In this document: positions 20,985-31,832 of the stretch, piece after piece
Position numbering within the stretch: the stretch's first letter is position 1
Layout: each line of letters starts with the position of its first letter
Source: Argyresthia goedartella
Lineage: Eukaryota; Arthropoda; Insecta; Lepidoptera; Argyresthiidae
Direction of reading: 5' to 3'
DNA length: 64,000 nt
Assembly (NCBI GenBank): GCA_949825045.1
Contig: OX463807.1
Location: 10,007,501-10,071,500 of the forward strand
Translations under genes and position numbers: made by a program
Notes under the pieces: model-generated
What the model saw: only the letters and a program-made list of their open reading frames with translations
Database searches by the model: none
Told to the model about the DNA's origin: nothing

Positions 20985-21712
20985 TAGTAGTTTATGCAAC
21001 TGTCGTTTAATAAGGGGCCTTAAATCACGTTTTATGGGTTAAGCGAAGCGAGTGTAATAAGGTCTAATTATATCCAGTTGAATTCAGTACTTCATCTACA
21101 CACTTGTCATTAGTGCTCGAAAATCGGTTCGGAAGCCGTAGGGAAATGACCTGCATAGCTTTGTACGCCTTTTCGTTTTGTCTTTTGATTTTTCTGGCAA
21201 CAATTGTGGCTGCATTAACTATATATGGCGGAGTGTTTATATCGATGTCTAAGTCACTCATATTTATGTCATATTTACGATGTAAATTATAGATTTTCAC
21301 AAAATCTACTTCTCTACTCGTAAAACTAAACAACAAAAAATGATAACTATCATGGCGGTACCACCAAATTCAGTAAAGCGGTTTGAATGTTTCGTTTCGG
21401 TATAGCAGTGTCACCAACAAAACTGTTCAGTTGAAAGCGTCGCTAGCGTCTATGGCACACTAACGTCATTTCATACTGGGAGGGCATTAGTTTAGTCACG
21501 TAGTAACTATTTAGTAATCTGTGGTTTAGTGTTTTAAGTTGGTCAAGACAAATGTCAATTTTGTGAAAAAAAATCTACTTTAACGCATCGATTAATCGAA
21601 TTAAATTTGTATGTCTCTAAATTGCCAATCCGCATCGATGTGTCATAATGCATGTTATTGCCCTATGGTTTCTGAGTCGATTTTAGAGCATTTATGATAC
21701 GTGCGTAGACAA
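20985..21712 (-). repeat. Family B element, copy 1 (long form)
   Basis: Starts TAGTAGTTTATGCAACTGTC and ends GATACGTGCGTAGAC. These ends resemble family A (TAGTAGTTTATGTGACTGCT and TATCTACACACG), so A and B are probably related. Copy 2 at 37746-38170 is in the opposite orientation and shorter. This copy alone holds the frame at 21064-21261. It also has AAGCGAAGCGAGTG near 21040. Confidence 0.7.
21064..21261 (-). CDS. Unrecognised 65-residue frame inside family B copy 1
   Basis: ATG at 21261 opens MSDLDIDINTPPYIVNAATI, followed by a basic segment (VARKIKRQNEKAYKAMQ) and SLRLPNRFSSTNDK; TAG ends it near 21064. I do not recognise the family. The charged, helix-like composition would suit a small nucleic-acid-binding or remnant protein, but the frame is absent from the other B copy and may be a piece of a larger lost gene or chance. 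No splice sites were evident. Low confidence that it is translated. Confidence 0.2.
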   Translation of the reverse strand: MSDLDIDINTPPYIVNAATIVARKIKRQNEKAYKAMQVISLRLPNRFSSTNDKCVDEVLNSTGYN

Positions 21713-21739
21713 AAGTATTCATTGATATCATAGTCCATT

Positions 21740-21910
21740 TAATGTTTTAAGATTTGAATAACCGTTTTTTTGAACAAATGTAAATGCGAAGTTTTTATAG
21801 CATTTGGTAATAGGTTAAATATTTTTATGGCGAGATAGAAAATGCTATTTATAGATATATAGATGCACGAATGTGGGAAAAGGAAGTACTATATAGTTTA
21901 GATTGCTTGT
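21740..21910 (-). pseudogene. LINE D-type C-terminal fragment
   Basis: On the minus strand it matches 32500-32660 (LINE D, plus strand): …AGTACTTCCTTTTCCCAC…, then GCCATAAAAATATTTAACC, then CAAATGCTATAAAAACTT. In LINE D this encodes VLPSPMHAI and the IKIFN-IPNAIK tail. Stops interrupt it here. It lies between a full and a partial family B element. Confidence 0.6.
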
Positions 21911-21930
21911 AAAATTATGTAATAAAGTAA

Positions 21931-22038
21931 AATTTGTTTGTCTGTAAATTGCCATATTTGTATCGATGCGTCATAATGCAGGTCATTGCTCTATGGTTTC
22001 TGAGTCGATTTTAGAGCATTTTTGACAGGTGCGTAGTT
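21931..22038 (-). repeat. Family B end fragment
   Basis: Matches the terminal part of family B copy 1 (21605-21712) in the same orientation: CGTCATAATGCAGGTCATTG, then CTATGGTTTCTGAGTCGATT and GTGCGTAG. Diverged and lacking the rest of the element. Confidence 0.65.
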
Positions 22039-24360
22039 AAAAGCAATTTAGATGGGTGGCTTGCCGTTACTAGACTATAATTTTATACTATAATGACTAG
22101 ATAATAGGTATTGTAGTTTTTAAACGGTTACTCGCAGATTATTTGAATTTTAAATTATTGTCTAGTATACGAAACAAACCACGTGGCTGCGCATGATCAA
22201 GATGAGGGCCCTATCCATTTGACAATTCAAATGCCTATCCCGCTATTGCCATTAGCTGTAAAACTACGAAGGGGACCACGGCACGTCAAATTTTAATATC
22301 CCGTTGTCGCCATTGGCTGTATCACTACGACGGAAACAAGGGCGCGGAAAAATATGACGTTCCGTTGTCCCCATAATGGGGACAGAGGCAAGGGGGACAA
22401 CAGAACTACAGATATTGTAAACATTATTCTTCGTAAAGGACACTTACAACTTAAAAGACACTTACCAAATACAGAAAAATATTTGTTTTTATGATACATC
22501 CCTTTCCTTATATCGTATTGTTTGAAAACCTCATAATATCATGGAGACTTTATGAAAATGAACGATCGATTACGAAATAAAGTGTGATTCCGTACCACCA
22601 CACAATGCAAAATTTTGTTTGCAAAGTTGTTGGCGCGGCAGCTTTCATACTACATATACGAAGCCAGGAAGATTACTTAGTTTGTATGTGGTATTGAAAT
22701 AAATTTTCCCTCCATATTTAAACCATACATTTCTCATTATTTTTCCTGACAAAATTATTAAATACATAACATATTTTTCCAATATTGTAGTATTAGTAAA
22801 TACCTATATTAGTTATTTTTTTTAATTTATTATTATTTATCCTATTATTAAAAAATTATAAACCAAGTATTTTTTTGGAGATGACATTTTCTTGTCTTTT
22901 TTTTTATTTTTTTACTGAGTGTTTCAGACTTTTTTTTTTAATCCTCCATAAAAGCTCTTACACTTGGCATGCCATACGATACTGTTTGAAAAACTTATTT
23001 TTTAGTTTACTGAGCTGCCCCCCAAAAGTGCCCCCAAATTCTTAATTAATTTCCTTACGTATAACGTTCGTATTTAGTTCACCGAAACACACAGGTACGT
23101 GTACGAAATTACAACTTATTCGGTTCAGAATTCGGTCGCTATATAGCGAGCGTGTAAAATTAATACTTATTAGTATTACTTTTACACTCCTAGGACAGAG
23201 TTTGGAAAGTAAATAAATTAAACAACAATTTTCGCAATATCCTGTCGCAGCGACTGACGTAACACTCATTTTGCAGTCATTATTTTTGTCCAAAATTTTA
23301 ATTAATTAACAAGAATCGAGTTGTTAATTTAACCGATACAAGAGCCTTAAGCTACAATAAAAATTTACTAGAAAACAAAAGATGGCCAAAGGTGACAGAC
23401 AATGAATTTTGAAGGGCCATAAGCCTCCGCAGACACGTACCACAAAACGTCGCCACAAAATGCCACCCTATCGTTTTTTATTTCCTGTACTCTTCATATG
23501 GACATTCTTCACATTCTTAAATGGCCGCCGCACATGGTAAGCGACTCGCCGGTGGCGACTAACCCATCCCTCTCTCTCTCGGTTCAGTCACCCCGGGCGA
23601 AGTCGTTTCTAACACTGCAAGTAACGGGATGAAAAAGTATCGGACACCGGTCGTTTTGTGGCGACGTTTAATTATTATTTAACTATTAAAGCAACAGAAT
23701 TTATTTATTAAATCTGTAAATATAACCGAAATAAAATCAAAAATCCGCAAAGTGCATCGTCAATTAAATTAAAGCAACTACTTGCACACAATAATAAATA
23801 TTGTCGTTAAACTCAAATCGTTTAAACACAAAAACTAGTGGGGAGAGAGCTGCCAACACTGCAAAAAAATCGAATTCGGCACAGATTGCTCTGTGCTAAT
23901 CACCAAATTGTGAGTAAACATTCCATCTCCATAATTAAGCACTAGAATTCTCTGTAATCCTAGGATTTTGCGATCACCATCACTGCATAGCCTTTTTCCT
24001 CGCAAATTACAGTAACTCTTAAAACACTTTTTTTAAATCTAATAGTTCATTGACAATTGTGCGACAGTGACATTGACAGCCCAGAGCGCATTTTGTTTTT
24101 GCAATCTCGAGGGAGTGCTGAACTGACTGACGACTGAGTGATGCGTTGTGCAGAAAAGTTGCATTTTGTTGAGTGCAAACTCGACCCGACAGACACGTTG
24201 CGTTTCGCGTAAACTCTTTTGAGATATAAAGATTAACTCGTTCTTTAGTAACATCACGACGCGTAGTAAATCAAACGTAAAGAAAAACAACCTGACCGAG
24301 CTCTCGCGTACGATATCCGACACTTCAACCGCGACTAGCTTACCTAACCTCCCACGCGAA
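22039..24360. other. Unassigned DNA with a possible inverted-repeat element and a LINE 5' region
   Basis: ACGTCGCCACAAAA near 23448 and TTTTGTGGCGACGT near 23654 form an inverted pair about 220 bp apart, possibly a MITE. CGTACCACCACACAATGCAA near 22592 belongs to the dispersed repeat seen at 54330. From about 24040 to 24360 the sequence may be the 5' UTR of LINE D. No gene recognised. Confidence 0.4.
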
Positions 24361-24363
24361 AAA

Positions 24364-25330
24364 ATGTCGGAACTTACACAGAAAATAGATGAACTCTCAA
24401 TACAATTCAAAAGCGCACATGATCAAGTAGACGTATTAACTGTGGAAAATATCAATTTCAAAGAACAAATAGAAAAACTAACTAAGACTCAGGAATCATA
24501 TAAAAAAAGTCTGTGCAAGTCTGAGGGCAAACACTTCTTAAATAAAAACACCGCGAAAAAACCCAATGCCAAAAATGAATCTTCCAAAAAAATCGCAAAA
24601 ATCGACTCAAATATATCCAAAACATATCCAAAACCGAAGATGCCATCTCTCCACGGAAAACGGTAATCCCTAAATGGAAATCTCAACAAAAATCGACGCA
24701 GAATTCTCCTAAAGATCATACTCAATGCAGCTCCAATGCTGGGGAAAAATTCCTGTAATGGTATGATTTCGAAAAATGAGGAGTATAGTTCGTCCTCAGG
24801 CATCTCTGTAATGAAGAAAAAGGAGAATAACCAAGGTACTGCCCAACTCAAACTAAACCCTAAAATCAGAAAAGTAAAAACTAAAATGTGTCTTTAAAAC
24901 TAATAATAAAACAACAAACATTCGCGAAATAGCTGAAGACACATTCGGGTCTGAAAAAAATATAAGTCACTACCTTACTCCAAACGGCGTAGTTGATCAA
25001 CTTATCCAGGGCCTAGACCATAAACTTAAGACTTCAATCAATGCGATTTTTGCTTAATTATGATAGGCGAAGAAGATTTTAGGACTGAAGCCGACTATAA
25101 TACACTAGTAATAAACATAAGAAAAGCGTCAAAAATAATTATCGTCTGCACCCCGACCTTCAGACGATATATTTAACAACCTACTGAACCTGGACACGAT
25201 GACACATAGGCACGCCGTCTTTTTTGGCTCCAACAGTGAGCTGCCCCGTGATAGTGCAGCCTTCATGAAGGGATGCGAAAGGCTAAACAAAAAGATTTAA
25301 AATTTTAATGTACAATGTTAAAACTAGCTT
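24364..25330 (+). pseudogene. LINE D ORF1, degenerate
   Basis: ATG at 24364 (MSELTQKIDELSIQFKSAHD) starts a coiled-coil-like segment followed by a Lys/Asn-rich tail that ends at 24664. Downstream, stops and shifts separate further pieces: LTPNGVVDQLIQGLDHKLKT (about 24975), IGEEDFRTEADYNTLVINIR (about 25062) and MTHRHAVFFGSNSELPRDSA (about 25200). Such a chain fits LINE ORF1 proteins, which bind the element RNA. I infer the class from order and from the endonuclease that follows. Confidence 0.6.
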
Positions 25331-25371
25331 AAACTATCTACAGCTCGATAACGCGAAAAAGAATAACAGAA

Positions 25372-26640
25372 ATGAAGCGGAAACCAACAAGATGTTTTTT
25401 CATAAATAATGCGACTCTTACTTTATTTAACCAAAACATTGCGAGCGTACTCCACAAATCTGATCGTCTTATAGTAGCCCTTAACGAACTAAGAAATGAA
25501 AATCAAGACATAGATGTCATTTGTTTAACTAAACACTTCATGAGAGCTATTGAACAAAAAACAATTAACTTACCTAACTATGAAGTAGCTTCTACGTTCA
25601 CTATGAAAATACAAAACAAGAACAAAGAGAACCGCGACGGCACAGCCATTCTTATGAAAATTAACTAGAATTTAAAGAGCTTAGGACAATTTATACCCTC
25701 GCAGTAAACTATAATTTTGAATGCTGTGATGTTAGGATATTAGACGTAAACGTTGTTGTAGTATGCATATAAAGAATACCGGGAAATCAGTACAACTCAT
25801 TCTTTCAATTCTTAGAAAACGTCCTTCATATTTATAAAAATATAAGAATAAAAATTACCATAGCAGGCGGCTACAACATAAACAGACTAACCAAAAACAC
25901 ACCAAATACTCATTTTAAACAATTGCAAGAAACTTTCTCACTAAGATTAAACGAGCCTACTAGAATAACTCCCAAAACTAAGACCTGCATCGATAACTTC
26001 AAAACAAACTTAATTGATGTTCATACAAACGTTATTGAATTAAGACTCTTAGATCACAAAACCTATATTATAAAAGTTCCGGTAAAAAAAAGACCAACGA
26101 AAATACCCAAACCTGAATTCTCGAAAAAAAGGGACTTCTGCAAAGAAAATATAGCTAAAGTCACTCCCACTCACAAAACCTCTATTATTAGCATGATTGA
26201 CTTTGACATTTTAACGGGTGGAAATTTTGAATTTTATGCCACGGTGATAGAATTCAAAACCTTTAACGGCTTTTTGGGTAACCAGGGTACCCAAACTTAA
26301 TCAAAGGGTTGTAAAAGTGCCGATAAAAAAACGACTAACGACAACTCCTAAAACTAAATTCGCGATAAAAACAGACTACTGCAAAGAAAATATAGCTAAA
26401 TTCACAAATGCGTTAAGTAGTCTATCGTTTATTGAAGTTTATGAATGCACCGACTCAGGAGATGCTTTCGAGAAGCTAATGGATACAATCAATTGTTCTT
26501 CGAACTATGCTTCCCGATGTGCAGAATTACACTATCAGCTGGATCTAAAACAACGGCTTACAAAAGGTATTAAAACGTGCTCTAAGAAGAAATGCAAACT
26601 GCTCTGGAAGTATCGTTAAACATCAACGGAAACAAATAAA
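25372..26640 (+). pseudogene. LINE D ORF2, endonuclease and linker, degenerate
   Basis: The frame LTLFNQNIASVLHKSDRLIV, then DIDVICLTKHFM (E replaced by K in the usual LTE), then DGTAILMK is the N-terminal half of an AP-type endonuclease. After stops near 25668, IRIKITIAGGYNIN (usual GDYN, Asp changed) and RITPKTKTCIDNF plus DHKTYII are its C-terminal half. Two diverged copies of a VPVKK...CKENIAK block (26073-26165 and 26307-26405) indicate an internal duplication. Catalytic residues are altered, so the copy is dead. Confidence 0.7.
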
Positions 26641-26829
26641 AAAGAGTTTAAAACATTCACAAAACGCTGAAAGAAAATCCTCACTCTAACACAACAATCT
26701 CAAAATTCGCACTATGCGGATGGAAAGTGCACATAGAAAAACTGTGCTGTAATAAACAGATTTTATTACCCTCTAAGGAGATTTACGCAGATTGCGGACA
26801 CAGAGGCAGCTGTAACTGCATATTTTGGA

Positions 26830-26988
26830 TATGTGCATTCTATCCTTAGTTAGGGTATCATCTTTTCCGGAAATTCATCTGATAGGGTAAAAATATTTAG
26901 GCATCAGAAAAAAATGTATTAGGTACATCGTTGGCATAAAAAAGCGGAGAGCTGCAAACCCTACTTCAAAAGATTAAACATTCTCGGC
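26830..26988 (+). pseudogene. LINE D reverse transcriptase C-terminal piece
   Basis: Shifted frames give YGIIFSGNSSDRVKIFRHQK, KCIRYIVG and PYFKRLNILGL. This is the post-catalytic YGI-FWGN...Q-KKCIR...F--LNIL region of CR1/jockey-like ORF2. The RT catalytic core between 26640 and 26830 is missing. A hairpin element begins directly after LNILGL. Confidence 0.7.
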
Positions 26989-27127
26989 CTTACTAATAAA
27001 AAAAGTTATTCACGGTTTATGTTATTCAGTGTTTTGTCCTTTTCATACGCCGAGTAAATGTCAAATGTCAAAGCAAGACAAAACACTGTTTAAGTTAAAC
27101 CGGGAATAAATTCTTTTATTAGTAAGA
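26989..27127. repeat. 139-bp hairpin MITE inside LINE D
   Basis: The left arm CTTACTAATAAAAAAAGTTA and right arm AATTCTTTTATTAGTAAG are near-complements, with inner CAGTGTTTTGTC and GACAAAACACTG. It interrupts the LINE D frame between LNILGL and FLSIFILECLMF. Confidence 0.8.
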
Positions 27128-27202
27128 CCCTAACTTTTCTATCGATATTTATCCTAGAGTGCTTAATGTTCGTTAAGAAAAACTATCATGCACGTTTTAT
27201 AG
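27128..27202 (+). pseudogene. LINE D coding fragment left of the LTR element
   Basis: Open frame ...IFILECLMFVKKNYHARFI up to the LTR. It continues at 32477 with EQNTNNKRNLRNKN when the LTR element and one ATAG copy are disregarded, so both pieces belong to one former frame. Confidence 0.75.
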
Positions 27203-27844
27203 TGTGGGTTATGATGATGGTTGTGGTGATTCGGCGCCAGTAAAACAAAGTACTTACTGGTTTAGTCCATGTAATCCGTAAGACACATCAGGTTATCCAC
27301 GTATGTTTCAAGACAGAAGGCACAAAAGAATAGGAAGCACAAGCACAGAGTCATAGTCTAGTATAGGCAGGAGAAAAACACAGCACATATATTATATTAT
27401 CCGCGATAGGAAAGCAAATCTATATACAATTAACATCAAACATGAAGCAAAGCGTAAGCATGGCGCGATGGCGGCGAGCGTGCGTTCCGCGTTATGTTTC
27501 ATAGGTGACTGATTGGTTTGGCTGACTTCTGTCCGGCGATGCCGATCACGCGTTATCATCGTGGAACAGGTCGCCGCGGAGGGCTAGGGAGTTCGGACAT
27601 TCGATAGAATCGAACGGGCATTATCGATGTATCGACCAGTCGATAATAAGTTGGTAAGTATGCTACTTATATATCTATATTATATATACATGTATTTAGT
27701 TATATATGTTATTTATATATATATATATATTTGTAGTCAGTATTTTTGTGTAGTTTGATTAAGTATGTAAGTATAAATATTAATAGTTTTAAGTTGTAAT
27801 TGTTTGTGTGTAAGTATGGAGTATGTGTAGATAAATAGGCTACA
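27203..27844 (-). repeat. 3' LTR of the Ty3/gypsy element
   Basis: 642 bp. It contains a TA microsatellite near 27715-27730, one unit shorter than in the 5' LTR. Preceded in element orientation by the polypurine tract. Confidence 0.95.
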
Positions 27845-27857
27845 CCACTCCCCTCCA
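27845..27857 (-). other. Polypurine tract
   Basis: In element orientation GGAGGGGAGTGG runs directly into the TGTAGCC of the 3' LTR. This is the expected plus-strand priming site of reverse transcription. Confidence 0.8.
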
Positions 27858-27864
27858 GAGACCG

Positions 27865-30800
27865 TTAAGGGCGATAATAATCTGGAAACCTGACCTGGCG
27901 GCCAGAACGAGTGACATAGTTCCTTGGAGCAGGAACTGGATTAGAGACAATAGGTATAGGGAGACTTTTTTGTATGTCTACATCGTCAGGTAGTGTGAAA
28001 GCGGGTTTAAGTCTGTCTATAGACACTGTCTTCACCTTATTATTTACAACAATTTTGAATACCTTGTCTCCTCTGGAAAGTACTTTATGTGGCCCGGAGT
28101 AAGCTGGCTGAAGAGAACCTCGCGATGCGTCTTCACGAAGGAACACGTGATCACAGGTAGTAAGCTCCTTGTAAATAAATACTTTAGGCTTACTATGACG
28201 GGCAGCTGGCACGGGTTTCAACTTTTCAGCAAAGAGTCGCAGCCTAGTAGAGAACTCCGATATGTCGGTTGTTCCGCTCGTGCTAGGGTTGAAAAACTCT
28301 CCAGGGAGTCTCAGTGGCTCCCCGTATACCAGTTCTGCTGAAGAGCTCTGCAAGTCCTCTTTAAATGCAGTCCTGATGCCTAACAAAACCCAGGGCAATG
28401 ATTCGGTCCACCTTTCATTCGCGTGGCACACTATTGCGGCTTTGAGCTGCCTATGGAATCGCTCAACGAGACCGTTACAGGCAGGATGGTATGCCGTTGT
28501 ACGCCTATGCTCAAAACCTGCTAGCTTAGACAGACATTGAAATAATGCCGACTCGAACTGGCTTCCGCGGTCCGTTGTTATGTCTGTTGGACAACCAAAT
28601 CGGGCTATCCACGCTGATAGCAGCGTTTTTGCTACGGTCTCAGCTGTGATGTCCTCTATCGGTATTGCTTCAGGCCAGCGGGTAAACCTATCCACAGCGG
28701 TTAAGCAATACCGATAGCCGCGTGATACGGGAAGCGGGCCGACCAAGTCAAGATGGATATTTTTAAAGCGGGCTTGTGGTAGTTTAAAGGTGCCAAGGGG
28801 GGCGGTAACGTGGCGATTTACCTTGGCGCGTTGACACTGAAGACAAGTGCGCGTCCACTCCCTGCAGTCCTTCCGTATGCCAGGCCAGACAAACCTGTCG
28901 GCGACTAACTTTGCGGAAGCGTTAGCACCTGGGTGACTGAGGGAGTGTAGGCTCTCGTAGACTTGTCTACGATGGATCCTCGGGACATAAGGCCGGGAAG
29001 TCGGCGTGCTGACGTCGCAGTACAGAGGTGATCGACTATTGGGAACGTGAAGTTTCTGCAACTGCAAGGATGAGCCATTGCGTAACAGCTCTTGCAGCTC
29101 TTGGTCTGACTCCTGTGTATCGGCTAGTGTTTCGAGGTTAACTGGAGCTCCCAGTTCTTCTATACGTGATAAAGCATCAGCGACAACATTATCTCTACCA
29201 GATATATGCCGGATATCAGTAGTAAACTGCGAGATAAAGTCTAGGTGCCTATACTGCCTTGGCGAACAGTTTTTCTTTCTTTCGTGAAATGCAAAACTGA
29301 TCGGCTTGTGGTCGGTATACACAACGAAATGCCTGGCCTCGAGCATATGCCGAAAATATTTTATAGCCTCGTAAATGGCCAGTAATTCCCTGTCATAGGG
29401 AGAATACTTAGTCTGGGATGGTGTCAGCTTGCGAGAAAAGAAGGCAAGCGGCTCCCATGCGCCGTCTTTCAGCTGCTGGAGAACAGCTCCGATGGCCTTG
29501 TCGGATGCGTCGGTGATAACGGCAAGGCTGGCGGCGCAATCAGGGTGAGCTAATAAGGTGGCATTAGACAAGCTTTCTTTACAAGCTTCAAAAGCTATTA
29601 GTTGCTCACCAGAAAGTGTGATCGGTTGCGATCCCTTGGCCGAACCACTCAGCAAGGCGTGCAGCGGGGCTTGTATTTGGGCCGCTAGAGGAAGAAATCT
29701 CCTATAAAAATTGAGCATGCCTAAAAAAGCTCTGAGCTGCCGGACGGTTGCTGGAGGAGGGAAATCCTTTACCGCTTTTACTTTGGAGTCTAGGGGCCTA
29801 CATCCTTTCTCTGAAATGCTGTATCCCAGGAAAGTGACTTCACTTTCACCGAAGACGCATTTTGAGGTGTTCACCAACATCCCGTAATCCTTAAGCCTCT
29901 GAAAGACAGCTCGCAGATGCTCCTCGTGTTGCTCGGGGCTGCGGGAATATATCAGAAAGTCATCTAGATAAGAATAGACGAAGTCAAGTCCTCTCGTCAT
30001 CTCGTCAACGAAACGCTGGAAAGTCTGTCCTGCATTACGAAGACCGAACGTCATGTACGGGAATTCGAATAACCCGAATGGAGTTGTTATGGCGGTCTTC
30101 GGAATGTCTTCAGTGCTGACAGGTATCTGATTGTAAGCTTTTTCCAGATCTAATGTGCTGAAAATAGTGCAACCTGCAACGCTGTGTGTGAAATCGTGGA
30201 TGTGCTTGATCGGATACCTGTCAGGCACCGTACGTGCGTTGAGCTTACGATAGTCTCCACATGGGCGCCAACCGTTGTCTTTCTTCGGCGCTAAGTGGAG
30301 AGCCGATGACCAGGGACTCTCGGAGGGCCTGGCTGTGCCACTAGCAAGCATGGACTGGAACTCACGCTGAGCGATCTTCAGCTTATCCGGAGCTAGACGA
30401 CGAGGGGGAGTAGCAACTGGTGGTCCAGGTGTAGTGCGTATATGGTGTACAGTGTTATGTGGTGATGGGTGATGTTTACCGGCTGGTCGAGTTATCTCCG
30501 GATACTCTTCGAGGATACGATGGTATCGCGTTTCGCCAGTAGCAACCTTCACGGAAGACACGCTCTTACAATCTGCTGTGGTGGCAATAGCTGCAATTGA
30601 TGTTAAATTATCTATGAGGCGTTTATTGCGACAGTCTACAATAATGCTATAGAAATTTAAAAAATCTACACCTATTATTGGTTTAGTTACATCGGCAACT
30701 ACAAAACGCCAAGCAAAACTTCTACGTAAGCCTAAATCCAAATCTAAGTTTACATAACCGTAGGTAGAAATATTTGAACCGTTAGCAGCACACAAACTGT

Positions 30801-30948
30801 AATTAGTCTTTGCACGTCGATCATGGAGCGCCGACCGTGGGAAGACGCAGAGGTCACTACCAGTGTCGACCAAAAACTGCGTCTTCGAGGTTCGATCGGT
30901 GACGAATAGACGGCCAGTTGAAGTGGAAGGGCAATCGTCCGCCGCCAT
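27865..30948 (-). CDS. pol: Pol polyprotein of the Ty3/gypsy element
   Basis: 1027 residues without a stop. Order: aspartic protease ([10 protein letters not shown], Asp 28); reverse transcriptase (about 180-390) with [26 protein letters not shown] and YLDD at 327-330; RNase H (about 460-590, [14 protein letters not shown]); integrase with an HHCC zinc region (about 660-702, H-PG...CLQCQRAK) and DDE residues near 733 (HLDLVG), 792 (TTDRGSQF) and 828 (GLVERFH). Protease before RT and integrase after RNase H is the Ty3/gypsy order. The start ATG shares its A with the gag stop (TAATG at 30950-30946), so translation may depend on termination-reinitiation or frameshifting. Ends with a basic tail ([19 protein letters not shown]). 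Confidence 0.95.
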   Translation of the reverse strand: MAADDCPSTSTGRLFVTDRTSKTQFLVDTGSDLCVFPRSALHDRRAKTNYSLCAANGSNISTYGYVNLDLDLGLRRSFAWRFVVADVTKPIIGVDFLNFYSIIVDCRNKRLIDNLTSIAAIATTADCKSVSSVKVATGETRYHRILEEYPEITRPAGKHHPSPHNTVHHIRTTPGPPVATPPRRLAPDKLKIAQREFQSMLASGTARPSESPWSSALHLAPKKDNGWRPCGDYRKLNARTVPDRYPIKHIHDFTHSVAGCTIFSTLDLEKAYNQIPVSTEDIPKTAITTPFGLFEFPYMTFGLRNAGQTFQRFVDEMTRGLDFVYSYLDDFLIYSRSPEQHEEHLRAVFQRLKDYGMLVNTSKCVFGESEVTFLGYSISEKGCRPLDSKVKAVKDFPPPATVRQLRAFLGMLNFYRRFLPLAAQIQAPLHALLSGSAKGSQPITLSGEQLIAFEACKESLSNATLLAHPDCAASLAVITDASDKAIGAVLQQLKDGAWEPLAFFSRKLTPSQTKYSPYDRELLAIYEAIKYFRHMLEARHFVVYTDHKPISFAFHERKKNCSPRQYRHLDFISQFTTDIRHISGRDNVVADALSRIEELGAPVNLETLADTQESDQELQELLRNGSSLQLQKLHVPNSRSPLYCDVSTPTSRPYVPRIHRRQVYESLHSLSHPGANASAKLVADRFVWPGIRKDCREWTRTCLQCQRAKVNRHVTAPLGTFKLPQARFKNIHLDLVGPLPVSRGYRYCLTAVDRFTRWPEAIPIEDITAETVAKTLLSAWIARFGCPTDITTDRGSQFESALFQCLSKLAGFEHRRTTAYHPACNGLVERFHRQLKAAIVCHANERWTESLPWVLLGIRTAFKEDLQSSSAELVYGEPLRLPGEFFNPSTSGTTDISEFSTRLRLFAEKLKPVPAARHSKPKVFIYKELTTCDHVFLREDASRGSLQPAYSGPHKVLSRGDKVFKIVVNNKVKTVSIDRLKPAFTLPDDVDIQKSLPIPIVSNPVPAPRNYVTRSGRQVRFPDYYRP

Positions 30949-31811
30949 TATCGACTGCCCCTGGGGTTTTCCGCTTTGTAGTCACATGGACGGATGCACT
31001 TGCCGGCCTTCTCTCCAAACTTGCTATGGTACCAGCATACTGGGTACTTCCTGTAGTTGGATTGCGAGCGCTGCCTGCTAGGACTGCGTTTGCTACGCGA
31101 AGCTGGTGTACGAGATCTGGAACTCCTTCCTTCAGACAGGTTCTGGAACTGCTTTCGAAGCTCAGAAATCTCGTGTGCAAGCTCGTTGATGATGGAGCTG
31201 GGTACGCCGTCGCTTACTGCAGCAATCTTTGGTGCGGGCGGAATAATATCGTGCACTCTATCTGCCAAGTCTGAGAGATCGTCCAGAGATGTTGCAGCTG
31301 GTTGACCTGCGAGCACTGTCTGGATGTTGACGGGCAGGCGACTAATCCAGATGGTCTTCATAAATTCGTCGGTTACGCTTGAGCCAGCTAGACCTTTTAG
31401 ATGGCGAAGGAATTGGGACGGCTTGCGGTCCCCTAGTTCCTCATGCATCAATAGCTGTTTAGCTTTCTTTTCCTTTGTATCGCTCAGCCTCTTCACCAAC
31501 TCGGTCTTTAGTTTCTGGTATTTGTTGGTCGCTGGAGGGTTAATTATGATATCTTTGATCTCTCTGGAGTATTGGTTGTCAAGGTGCCCAATGATATAAT
31601 TAAATTTGGTGGTATCATTAGTAACCCCCGATATGGCAAATTGGCCTTCAACCTGAGCGAACCAAATCTCGGGTTCTTCTGCCCAAAATGGTGGTACCTT
31701 TACTCCGACCTTAAATATACTGGCCGCATTTATCGATGTCGATAATGTCGACTTGCCTCCATCACTAGTACCGGGGTTCGGGGCTTGCGTGTCGCTGTTT
31801 TTGTCTTCCAT
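30948..31811 (-). CDS. gag: Gag protein of the Ty3/gypsy element
   Basis: I start it at ATG 31811 ([11 protein letters not shown]), the first ATG after the primer site; the open frame extends upstream only through non-ATG codons. Of 287 residues, the middle ([20 protein letters not shown] through [20 protein letters not shown]) is the capsid-type region, with the conserved W and the [18 protein letters not shown] motif. A Ser/Arg-rich stretch precedes the C-terminal [14 protein letters not shown]...PC zinc-type motif, the Cys-His-Cys-Cys form seen in CsRn1 relatives instead of CCHC. Gag would assemble the particle and bind the RNA. It overlaps pol by one base. Confidence 0.92.
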   Translation of the reverse strand: MEDKNSDTQAPNPGTSDGGKSTLSTSINAASIFKVGVKVPPFWAEEPEIWFAQVEGQFAISGVTNDTTKFNYIIGHLDNQYSREIKDIIINPPATNKYQKLKTELVKRLSDTKEKKAKQLLMHEELGDRKPSQFLRHLKGLAGSSVTDEFMKTIWISRLPVNIQTVLAGQPAATSLDDLSDLADRVHDIIPPAPKIAAVSDGVPSSIINELAHEISELRKQFQNLSEGRSSRSRTPASRSKRSPSRQRSQSNYRKYPVCWYHSKFGEKAGKCIRPCDYKAENPRGSR

Positions 31812-31818
31812 GTTCAGT

Positions 31819-31831
31819 GTCGGGGTCACCA
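31819..31831 (-). other. Primer binding site, tRNA-Trp type
   Basis: TGGTGACCCCGAC lies one base from the 5' LTR end in element orientation. It is complementary to the 3' end of eukaryotic tRNA-Trp (…GTCGGGGTCACCA), the primer of CsRn1-type elements. The gag ATG follows within about 8 bases. Confidence 0.85.
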
Positions 31832-31832
31832 G

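Noticed and set aside
28087..31599. Plus-strand frames across the Ty3/gypsy element
   Set aside because: They are antisense shadows of gag and pol with no domain content.
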